Part shown: positions 20,101-29,285 of the stretch, in pieces
Numbering within the stretch: position 1 is the stretch's first letter
How the letters are laid out: every line of letters starts with the position of its first letter
DNA from: Heliocidaris erythrogramma
Taxonomy: Eukaryota > Echinodermata > Echinoidea > Camarodonta > Echinometridae
Length of the DNA: 64,000 nucleotides
Direction of reading: 5' to 3'
NCBI GenBank assembly: GCA_025617745.1
Contig: CM046863.1
Coordinates: 12,034,273-12,098,272, forward strand
Program-made: the position numbers and the translations under genes
The notes under the pieces: model-generated
Databases searched by the model: none
The model's input: only the letters and a program-made list of their open reading frames with translations
What the model was told of the DNA's origin: nothing

Positions 20101-23100
20101 GGAAAATAACCACATATTCTTGGACCCCATGAATAAACAGGACTTCTATATTTGTGTTTCATATTGTTTGTGGCCAGCCTAGCATGGAGTATGTCTAAAT
20201 GAAGGAGGAGAAAATGAACATATATAACCAATGTGGAATCCATTTATAAATTAAGGAATAATCTGTCTTTGAATGTGGGTTTTGCTTTTTCTGGGATGCA
20301 CTGGATCTATATGTAGACAGGTAATTGTAATCGATTTCAAATATCAAACTCAATGGATACTCCACTCCACAGTACAGCTTATATTATGTTAAAGCAAGTA
20401 GATGTAACAACACATTCCTTACCCTTATCTCAACTTAGCTCTTTTGCTCACTAGCCATACTATTTACTACAAGCTTTCTCACCAAAAAAGGGTGGAATTT
20501 CCCCAATTCTCATGGTCTACAGTAGTCCAAACACCACAGGAGCCCATTGCATAAAACTTACCATTGAGAGTAACTTTGCCAAACTACCACAGAAACCTTG
20601 ATTTTGATTGGCTGTTGAGCAATGTTACCATGGTAGTTACATTGATGGCAGAGTTACCATCGTTAAGTATAATGTTGGTCCAAATTCTTGATAGGGTTTT
20701 GCTGAACATTTCAATAGGATTAGCATTATGTTCCAATGTTCTTTGCTCAGTGCCTAAAGTAAAAATTTACTTTGTAATTTAAGGAAGATGTCACAAATCC
20801 TTTGTTAATATTGTAATAACCTCAGACCCACAACCAAGTGAATTGTGATGTGATTATCATTTTTGTTGTTGTCATTTTTGTATTGTGTCTTGCAGGAAAG
20901 AGTTTGCTTAGAACCATCCAATCGATAAAAAAAAAACTGAAATCAAAAGCATCTGACCCACAGTATGCAAGAAAGGACAAGGCAAAGTCATCAGAAATCA
21001 GTTTTCAGATGGGATGGCTGCACTTTAACGAAAAGCGACGAGAATACATACAAGTCAGAGCAATAAAAGGTGGTGGATCCACAACTCTACGCCTTAGAAG
21101 GGAGGCCTCAAAAGAAGAACTTATAACATTGGGGAAAGACACCTTTTTCCCAAATGGACACAGCAAAATGGGAAAATTAACAGACATGCAGGCAGACCTA
21201 GCAGACTACAGAGCGAAGCCGATATCTGACGAAGGATGGACTCTTAACAGAAATGCTGTCAGCGGTGTAAAGCTTCGACTTTACTTACTAACAAAATTGA
21301 TGGTATGAATAACTTTGTATCATTCCTATTTACATTGATAATTAGTTTTGCAGTGCACATTGTATGCTTTATTGATGTATTTGCATTTATGTACTCCAGC
21401 TTTCGGCAGAGGCATTATATTTGGGGGTTGTCTGTCAATTCGTCTGTCCTGTTTTCGTTCACGCAATAACTTAAGAACCATTTGATGGATCAACTTCAAA
21501 CTTATATGCAGTGATCTGAATCGATTTTGGGGTCACAAGGTCAAAGGTCATAGAGGTCATTGTATACTTGAAAAAGGCTCATTCTTGCAATAACTTAAAA
21601 CCAATTGACGATTCGACTTCAAACTTAAAAGGAAGAATGATCTGAATTATTTTGGGTCACAAGGTCAAAGGTCATAGAGGTCACTTCAAACTTGGCTCAT
21701 GTATGCAACTATGCATATGGGAGTGATGGTGATCTGATTAGATTATCAAAGTTTTAAGAAATTTAATATGAATGTGATATATTTCAGAACCGGCAATGCG
21801 GGTGGCCTTAAATTTTGAGTGCGCGCAGTAGGCTGTAACGGTATCTGCCCTAGACCATTTTCGATACACCGAAAATGAATACCGGTAAATACCGTGAAAC
21901 CGGTTTTTGCTGGCAAAAAGACACCCAAAACTTTGGTAACAAAAAGGGTCCGGTGAATGTTGGTATATATTTCATTACCACCAAAAATAATAGCCGGTTT
22001 ATTTTCGGTATCAAAACTTTACCGAATTAATAGCCGGTATTTATTTCGGTATCTTGGCATTACCGAAAATGATAGCCGGGTTTTTTTTCGGTATCTAAAC
22101 TTTACCGAAAATTTCGGTGTGTCCGGTATGCCCTATTTTTAAAAACCGAGTATTCGGTCAAAAAACAAAAACCGGTAATACCGGTCAACCGGTTCACCGA
22201 TACAGCCTAGCGCGCAGTCGAGAATCCATATAGTTTCATTCCTGTGTCTCTCATTTTCATGTCACTATTTCTGGTAAAATTGGTCCTCCCCTACAGTTAT
22301 TGGCCCATATTCACGGGGGTGTACTAAGTTAACTACTAACCATGGTTTAATCAGTGCTCTAACTATGAGTAGCCAAATGTGACACAAATCTCTAACAGTA
22401 GGTGTTTGATTTGTCAGCATATTTGGTACCCAAACTGTTAAAAAATGCCAGGGAATGATAAGTACAATAGTTTTCTTTACCATTAAAGCATGAGACCACA
22501 ACAGCATTGGCAGATTTGTCAATTTTGGATGTATCCAAAATTAAGGCACATGCAGATTCAAACCAGGGTTTAACTTAGTACACCTTTGTGAGTACGGGCC
22601 ATTAAGTTTAGTTTTTTCCCCAGGTAGTCTGGACATGCACTATTCTATTGTACCCCTTTAAGTTATGTTTATGCTTCTTTCAATGCAATTTTTTCTGATT
22701 GCTACCTCGTAGAATTGGTGCAGATAGGGCACCAAATTCCCTTGCAAAGCTATATTGTATCTATCCAGAAAAATAATTGTTTTTATATTTGTTTATTGCA
22801 ATTATCTGTCTTCAGGATCAACCTGCCATTGAACTCACTAGTGACAGCGACCTACCTGATCCAGAACTATCAGGTGAGATTTTATACCCCGCATATACAC
22901 ATAGTATATAATGGGGTTTAGGAATCAGCGTGTGGTCGAGCGGTCCGTTGCAAATATTGCGGATCGAACTACTTCTACAGTTTTGAAGAAATTGAAATGA
23001 AACTTGGTGTACATGATGACATTGAGGTGTAGATGTGCAAGACATATTTTTTTGTGTTTGTCAGACAAAGCATTGCCATGGTAACCACAATTGTACCAAA

Positions 23101-26100
23101 ACATTGTAGAGCAAACTACTTCCACAGCGTTTAAGCAATTAAGGTAAAATATGGTGTGTATCATCTATAAGTGTATGTAGTTGTGCAAGACACCCTTTGT
23201 GTTTGTACCGGACAAAGCGTTGCCATGGTAACCACATATTTTTGCAAAAATCTTGTGTGGACCAAACTACTTCCAGAATTTTGAGGCAATTAAAATTAAA
23301 TTTGGTATACATGATGATATTGACATGTAGATGTGCAAGACATGCTGTTAGTGTTTGTCACTCAAAGGGTCGCCATGGTAACCACAAATTTACCAAAACC
23401 TTGTGGAGCGTACTTCTTCAAAATAGGGTGTGACTGCGGGGTGTTAATCCGGGTGTTAATCACCTTAAGTGATAGCTCTAGTTTTTATGCCTCCGCCCCA
23501 TAGGGATGCCAGAGGCATCATGTGTTTTGGGGGTCGTCCGTCTGTCCATCCTTCCAAACAAACTTATGAATGCAATATCTCAGGAACCAAAGGACAGATT
23601 TTCATGAAACTTCATAGCCAGGGGATTATGGGTGGCTCCCGATCTGATTAGAATTTTGGGTGATGAGGTTAAAGGTCACGGGTCAATATAACCAAGTTGA
23701 AATAGCGTGTGAACATGATATCTCATGTTCTCATGAACCCATTTATGGATTTCAATGAAACTTCATAGGTGCATTATGGAGAGTCCAAGTTCTGTTAAGA
23801 GGGTCATGGGTCATGAGGTCAAAGTTCAAAGGTTTAATTATGTTGAAGTTCCTTGTGAACACAATGTTTTGTGTTAATCCCCAGTCATGGATCGAAATTC
23901 AAAGTTATCAAAATGTGGCAAATTGTATTCATGACCCAGTGTCATTTTTCAGAAATCGGTCACTCAGACGTAGCAAAATTTCTAAGTGTAAATCTTAAAA
24001 TTCTTGAAGAATGATCGCATGGACATGGCGAAATACATGCACATTATGGCTATTGCCTTATTATTACATGTGATCTAATGTGAACTTGCATGTGTATAAT
24101 TATTATCGACATATAGCTGGGCCATCGGCCACCACACCCACAGTTAATGAAGACCAAGCATCAGTGCCTGAAGCTCAAACGACAGTAGATAGATCAACTG
24201 CATTTGAAATTGTAAGATCAGCCCTTACTGCACAGGCATCAACGCATGAAGGCTCCCCAGGAACTCATCAGATGTCAACTTCAGAAGTTGAAGCGCCATT
24301 CATCATCATTGGAGCATCAACCTCGCCAGCCAGACCTTCAACTTCAACTTCAAATTTGGAAGTCGCTACATTCCAACCTGCTGGAACACCCACAGTATGT
24401 GTATATTTCCTTTTCAAGAAAAAAATATATATATTACCATAATTACCTCCTGCAGCAGTCTTGTATAATTTATACATAATTTTAGATTTAGGGAGTTTTG
24501 CAAAAAAGGAGAGATAAAATAGTGCCTTCTGCAAGAACACACTTGAATGTTCATTAGCTTTATACGTTTTGTGATGTGCTCATATAAAGAGTAAAAAACA
24601 TGATCAGCCCCTATATCTCAATCCTTGTACATTCTACGGCCAGACTGCTCAAACCGTTACCTTCCCGCACTGGAATAATTGCCCCACCTAGCCTTTTATG
24701 CCTTGGTGAAGACATTTGTATATTCCAATTACTTTTATTCAAATCCATCAACCTGTCCCTATTAAAGGAGAATGAAACCCCAAACTTGTATGCACTTTAA
24801 CAGAAGCAGACAAATCTTAGAAGCATATCACTAAAAATTTTGAGGAAAAACGGATAAAGAATAAAAAAGTTATGAAGATTTAAAAAACCTAAAATCGCTA
24901 AAGGAAATTGGCAACATGCTCATTATGCTAATGAGATGCTATGACATTTTTGTGCTCTCTTTTTATAGGTAATGAATAAGAAAATCATCAGATTTCAGCT
25001 TTTAAACAAAATTAAATCATCATCATTGTGCTTGAAATATATTGTGAGGAATGAATTTGTGAACACCACCTATTATACAGAAATCAAGTTTTCTAAGATA
25101 TATTCAAGGAAAGTGGATTTTTACATTATTTGTATAAGGCAATTGGAAAGTATAGCACATTTACATTACAGCATCTCATTAGCATAATGAGGACATGGCC
25201 AATTTTAGATCTCCATTCATTTAGCGATTTTAGAATTTCAAATATTCATAACTTTTTTATTAGTTGTCTGTTTTTCCTCAACCTTTCACTGATATGCTTC
25301 TTTGATTTTTCTGCTTCTATTCAAATGCATTCATTTTTGGGGTTTCATTCTCCTTTAATTATCCTTGTTCTCTAGAGCTTGCCCTACATAGCAGTAATCT
25401 CTAGTGAATGCAATGTATCCACCATGGGGTAATCAAAGATTACACGATCCCCACCAGAAACCCCTACTTGATCTCATTGCCCTGGGCTGGTATTCTGACA
25501 ATTTGTGTAACTTCTATCTTATTTGAATTGCCATAGCAATCAGATGGGGTAGCCATTAATTGGCTTACACTGCACACTTTTGACTTGCATGCTGGTACAT
25601 GGGTGCAAGATTGCAAAGTTCATACCAACCACAATTGCACATTCCAAATAAGGTATTTAATGATACAATAAAGATAAGATTAAAAGATACATTTTTCAGA
25701 ATACAGACCCTGGCAATTTAAGGACTTGTCCAAAAGGCATTTTCGGCCACCGCTCATTACTCACAAAGTGTTGAAATAAGACAAACCCTACCCTTTTCTA
25801 CCTTCCCCATGAGTGGTCCATATATCACCCAATAGCATGTTAAGTGATTGACAGTAGAATGTATGCTGTCCCAGGAATGACAATCTTTTGAACAGTGCTT
25901 AGATTTTGCATGTAAGCTCCTATCGGTTTGATTTGGATTTTGTGGTGAACTGAATTGTTGTAATGGTATCAATCCGAATATTCATTATTTCTTCCCCTTC
26001 TTCCATCACCATCTCTGCAGGTTCTCTTCAAGTCCGGGCCTCAGCCTCAAGGAACATATGGCATATGCTGCGACCGTCCAAAGGAGAGCTTTTTCATTCC

Positions 26101-26208
26101 GTGCGGGCATACACTGTGCCTTCCTTGCAGTACATACATCGAAGAATCTACGAATAAATGCCATTTTGCAAACAAGATATCACTGCTGTCCACAGCTTGT
26201 TTATCTGA
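15864..26208 (+). CDS. Multi-exon gene: SIM and RING-finger protein (E3 ligase-like)
   Basis: Seven exons join in phase: 15864-15995, 17692-17821, 18817-18879, 20896-21302, 22816-22873, 24117-24394, 26021-26208. All introns are GT-AG. The product is about 418 residues if one base is supplied in the last exon. In order: N-terminal module (1-87) with YFLQVFDEEFDEWVDL, possibly ubiquitin- or PB1-like (inference); basic segment KTYKTKRPAE (about 90-99); WLHF...GGG...LRLYLLTK domain (about 137-244), which I recall only from uncharacterised animal proteins; IELTSDSD (249-256), a good SUMO-interaction motif; Ser/Thr/Pro-rich linker (264-356); RING-like finger (369-406). SIM plus RING suggests a SUMO-dependent ubiquitin ligase. 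Two changes touch the RING: Y369 where a first Cys is expected, and a one-base loss before the last Cys. Start chosen for its strong context (ATCATGG); the frame is open upstream to 15763. Confidence 0.72.
17692..17821 (+). CDS. RING gene, second exon
   Basis: Acceptor CATTTCAG, donor GTAAGA. 130 bp, phase 0 in and 1 out. Encodes LFPEAQSSYFLQVFDEEFDE and onward: an acidic, aromatic segment with the look of a conserved fold. Confidence 0.75.
17940..18240. repeat. Inverted array of short repeats in an intron
   Basis: Copies of GCCCATGAGCTCGACAC-like units with AGGCAAATA spacers run in one orientation up to about 18110. They then continue in the opposite orientation (GTGTCTAGCTC, GGGCC), so the array can fold back. 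Confidence 0.6.
18817..18879 (+). CDS. RING gene, third exon
   Basis: 63 bp, phase 1 to 1, encoding KTYKTKRPAEACGSSSGDER. Two acceptors sit side by side (ACAG and ACAGAG). Only the second keeps the next exon open; using the first shifts the frame. Donor GTAACC. Confidence 0.6.
19629..20303. mobile_element. mariner-like MITE in an intron
   Basis: Left end CAGTGCGTCCCAGAAAAAGC, preceded by TA. Right end GCTTTTTCTGGGATGCACTG, its near-perfect inverted copy. 675 bp with no transposase. The ends resemble Tc1/mariner termini. The right flank reads GA, so a TA duplication is seen on one side only. Confidence 0.6.
20896..21302 (+). CDS. RING gene, fourth exon, WLHF domain
   Basis: Acceptor TTGCAG, donor GTATGA, 407 bp, 135 full codons. 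Encodes a basic stretch (IKKKLKSK) and the domain from SFQMGWLHF to KLRLYLLTK, with the GGGSTTLRL turn and TFFPNG. I recall similar segments in uncharacterised, often multi-copy animal proteins, but know no domain name. Confidence 0.8.
21396..21720 (+). repeat. Interspersed repeat carrying DR1-type motifs
   Basis: Contains TTTGGGGGTTGTCTGTC and two ~125-bp sub-repeats. Each has AGGTCAAAGGTCA (21538-21550, 21662-21674), a direct repeat of AGGTCA spaced by one, plus a third AGGTCA three bases on. A related repeat is at 23489-23880. Confidence 0.6.
21829..22209. mobile_element. hAT-type MITE with 8-bp duplication
   Basis: 381 bp, ends TAGGCTGTAACGG and CCGATACAGCCTA. Flanked by GCGCGCAG on both sides (21821-21828, 22210-22217), an exact 8-bp duplication. 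Inside, AATAGCCGGT...TTTCGGTATC is repeated three times. It lies in the intron after the WLHF exon. Confidence 0.85.
22302..22600. mobile_element. Foldback MITE in an intron
   Basis: Left arm GGCCCATATTCACGGGGGTG...TACTAAGTTAA and right arm TTAACTTAGTACACC...GTACGGGCC are inverted copies of about 45 bp. ATT flanks both ends (22299-22301, 22601-22603). Confidence 0.6.
22816..22873 (+). CDS. RING gene, fifth exon, SIM
   Basis: 58 bp between GTCTTCAG and GTGAGA, phase 0 in, 1 out. Encodes DQPAIELTSDSDLPDPELS: a hydrophobic I-E-L core followed by Ser and Asp, as in SUMO-interaction motifs. Confidence 0.72.
22920..23425 (+). repeat. ~148-bp tandem repeat in an intron
   Basis: At least three diverged units; the anchor GCCATGGTAACCACA recurs at 23075, 23222 and 23372. 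Preceded by a partial unit. Confidence 0.7.
23489..23880 (+). repeat. Interspersed repeat related to 21396-21720
   Basis: Begins TATGCCTCCGCCCC and has TTTTGGGGGTCGTCCGTCTG and AGGTCA-containing lines (GAGGTTAAAGGTCACGGGTC; GAGGTCAAAGTTCAAAGG). Resembles widespread invertebrate repeats. Confidence 0.5.
24117..24394 (+). CDS. RING gene, sixth exon, linker
   Basis: 278 bp between ACATATAG and GTATGT, phase 1 to 0. Ser/Thr/Pro/Ala-rich and likely disordered. Confidence 0.7.
24766..25354. mobile_element. TTAA-flanked foldback MITE
   Basis: TTAA at 24762-24765 and 25355-25358. Ends AGGAGAATGAAACCCC and its inverse. The arms fold over about 190 bp each, including CTCATTATGCTAATGAGATG and its inverse. 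589 bp in the last intron of the RING gene. Kolobok- or piggyBac-type by target site. Confidence 0.75.
26021..26208 (+). CDS. RING gene, last exon, RING finger with one-base loss
   Basis: Acceptor CTCTGCAG. Encodes C372, C384-x-H386-x2-C389-x2-C392 and C403 of a RING-HC finger (ESFFIPCGHTLCLPC). After KCHF the frame is off by one in a run of four T. In the neighbouring frame C-K-Q-D-I follows and a stop comes 13 codons later at 26206-26208. The position of the first zinc Cys is Tyr (TAT at codon 369). A sequencing error could explain the first change but less easily both. Confidence 0.72.
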
Positions 26209-27267
26209 AACTATGCTGCTTAATAGTTTCCACTTTTATGTTCTTTTAGTCAAATCAACATTTTGCCTTTTCTCCTCCACAGGGAAGTGAAGATGAAATC
26301 ATATGTAAAGGCATAATTATAGTTCACAGTTTTTGTGTCGTTACAATCAGAAAAAAATGACTTAAGTTAATTAAATTAAGATTTAACAAATAACATCCCG
26401 GAAAAAATAATATTCTCAACTTTTTTCCATGATTGAGATTCATAACTATTGTTCTTCCTTCCTGAGGAATTTTACCAATAGGTCAAGTTATTTATCTGTT
26501 TGAGGTTGTTTACTGCCATTGACTTATGTTTTTTTGGCAGTGTATTGGATAGGTACCTAAAAAATGTATCTCTGTGCAGTCCCACAATGATGCTTTAGAT
26601 TTTAGCTTTCTGTTTAATGGTTCTAGTGAACATTTATGATCATGATATAGATGCATCTGGCACTTGATCCTGCTCCCAGTGTCAGTAAATGCTGATGTTA
26701 GTGGGCAATGGTAATGTAAAGCACATTCGACAGACCTTTTTTTTAAGATCTAAGATGGCTGCCATATATTATGGAAATTTGAAAATATCTACAGCAGCAT
26801 TGAGGTTAATATATTATACGTTATGCTCTGTAAAACAAAAGTAGTGTTCTTGGAGGCAGAGATTCATTTTGTACTATCGTTTGACTTCGTAGCTGTCATC
26901 ATGTTAGTAGAAGTTGTGGAACCAACATTAGAAAAAGATGTTAAAAGTTGTTTTACTTCCACTTGTTTCAACCATGTTTTAAAGTGTTTTAACATTAAAA
27001 ATGAAGAGTTTATTCCCATTATGTTTGATATGCCTTCATCCAGCAGATAAGTAATTGGGTAAATCTGAAAATAGCTCTTTAAAAAAAAGCACCCAACTTT
27101 TCAAGTTATCCAAGTAAAGTGAGTAAACTTGGTATATTTACATAGAACAGATTTGTTTCATATATCAATAGGTAATCCCATTTTTACAATCAGACATTGC
27201 AAAATGTATAGTTCTCTCTGTATGAATGCCTCACAACTTTGTGATGGCGAAATCAAGGATTTCTTTG

Positions 27268-27272
<5 letters not shown>
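26209..27272. other. 3' flank of the RING gene
   Basis: AT-rich, no further gene. It should hold the 3' untranslated region. ATTAAA-type signals occur, for example near 26365 and 26994, but none can be chosen with confidence. Confidence 0.4.
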
Positions 27273-27303
<31 letters not shown>

Positions 27304-28097
27304 ATTGCGACCGCTATTTGTCCGTCGTCCCGTAAACTTTTTACATTTTCATCTTCTTCTCAAAAACGCATGATCGGATTTTAACCAAACTTGGTGTGAA
27401 TCATCCTTAGGAGTAGGGGATCCAAAGTTGCTAAAATGGTACCTGTGGCCCCCAGGGGGGGCCCCAAATGGTAAAAACTATGTAAATTTCAAACATCTTC
27501 TTCTACAGATCAAGAAGTAGCACAGTCTTGGTATTGTGTTTGTATATACCTCTATATATGAAGAATAAAAGTTGTTCATGACATATCTCTGGGTGGCCCC
27601 ATAGGGGCTCTGTAGGGGATATCGTGCTGGAGGGGGCACTACCAGGGGAAATATGCATTTTATTGTTATCCTTCAAAAGGCATGATCAGATTTTAATTGT
27701 ACTTAATCATAAAATACTTAAAATCATCCTTAGGAGCAGCTAGGCGATCCAAAGTTGCTAAAACGGTACGTGTTGTCCAACGGGGGGCCCAGGGGGAGGG
27801 CCCCCAATGGTAAAAATGGTGCAAATTTCAAACATCTTCTTTCCAGATCCAGAAGTAGCACAGTCTTTGTATTTTGTTTATAGATTTACCTCTATATATG
27901 GAGAATGAAAATTGTCCATGGTACATGTGGCCCCCAGGGGGCCCAAGGGGAGGGCCTAAAATGGTAAAAACTCTGTAAATTTCAAACATCTTCTGCTACA
28001 GATCCAGAAATAGCACAGTCTTGGTATTTTGTTTGTAGATGCGACAGATCAGAATTGATCGACCTCAGGTGAGCGTCGTGCCCCCGGGGCTCTTGTT
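27273..28097 (+). repeat. Interspersed repeat with GCTCACCTGAG ends
   Basis: GCTCACCTGAG at 27274-27284 and its exact inverse CTCAGGTGAGC at 28064-28074 bound the unit, which ends GGGGCTCTTGTTT. A second nearby inverse (GCTCAAGTGAGC) makes a hairpin at the left end. Inside, AAACATCTTCT...CAGTCT...CTCTATATATG recurs three times (about 27490, 27830, 27983). I recall such units as common in marine invertebrate genomes. Confidence 0.65.
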
Positions 28098-28860
28098 TAC
28101 ATTGTGGATCTGAAGCCGAAATTTGGTCCGATTTATTATGAAAGTCTAAGATATTTTATTTGCTGTTTTTAAGTTCAAAGTACTTGAACAAGTGAGTTTC
28201 ATTGTTATGAAGACCGAAAACAAAAAAAAATCGCATATTTTTTGCTAGTTTAAAATTCTTTCGTGAATCTTTCATGAGACAATTTCAGTAAAGTTCCCAA
28301 GTCTAATTTCAAATCTAATCAAAATGTTTCATTTTTTTATAATCATGGGGTGTGCTGACTTTGCCAAAATGATGTATCTACTAATTCTACTTCAATTTTT
28401 TTTTGTCATTTATTCTCTAAGATGTTAATTCGGGTACTTGGATTTATTGTATTGTTTGTTATTACTTATTTTCCTGTTGTGAGGTTTTGTTTATTTCTGG
28501 TTTTTGTTGTTGTTTTTGTTATAGTCAACACATATGCTGTTCATCTTGCCAACACTCCTGTCATTCATGTCAAATCAGGTTCATGTAGTAAGTTCAAATA
28601 GGTGGATGTTAATGTTTCTACAGTGTAAATACACTTCCTCCAGTTGTGATCTTATAGGTCCTTTTGTCAAACTGTTGTTTCATACGTAGATATCTAATTG
28701 TTAAGGAGAATATTACCAACAAACTTGTTTAATTTTTCAGATAAATGCCTTTTGAGTCTATTTGTCTTATTGTTTGAAATCTAATACACTGTACTAGGGT
28801 TGCAGACTTAAAAAGAAAATACTTTACACAAGAATGAGAATGAGACCCTGGGGAATAATC
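28098..28860. other. Non-coding stretch
   Basis: AT-rich, T-run-rich DNA with no recognisable gene or repeat structure. Confidence 0.4.
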
Positions 28861-29285
28861 AACGTTGAGAGAAGAAAGAAAGAAAAAAAAAAAGGAAAGA
28901 AAGGGGGAAGACCCCCCACCCCACAGCTCTCCCGGTCCACCACAACTGATCCCGATGGAAACCCCCCCCCCCCCCCGAACCACCACCACCAAAGCTGATT
29001 CCTCCCCAGGGCCTCATTTCCTCAAGTGAATCCCAATTAAGTGGTTGAAAGTTAAGGAGAAGAAAGATAGCACAAAAAGAAGGAAATGAGAGAAGGGGTG
29101 AGAGAGAAAGAAAGGGAGGAGGAGAGAAAAGGAGCTCGGGAGAAGGGGAGTAACTTTCAAGCACAATGAAAAAAAACCCCAATACAAATATAAAGTACTC
29201 TCAATTAACATAATTGGAACTAAGCACACAGTGATAGGATCAAAGAAGGAAGAGGAAAGAGGGGGAAAATAATACTTTCTGTACA
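28861..29285 (+). repeat. Purine-rich tract with C-run
   Basis: Long GA-rich stretches (about 28865-28910, 29050-29150, 29245-29275) around a poly(C) block near 28963-28976. Opposite in strand bias to the tract at 39634-41340 and perhaps a related element in reverse. Confidence 0.6.

Noticed and set aside
20838-20895. Hydrophobic N-terminus upstream of the WLHF exon (like a membrane segment)
   Set aside because: It is intron DNA before a good TTGCAG acceptor; the phase from the third exon joins at 20896.
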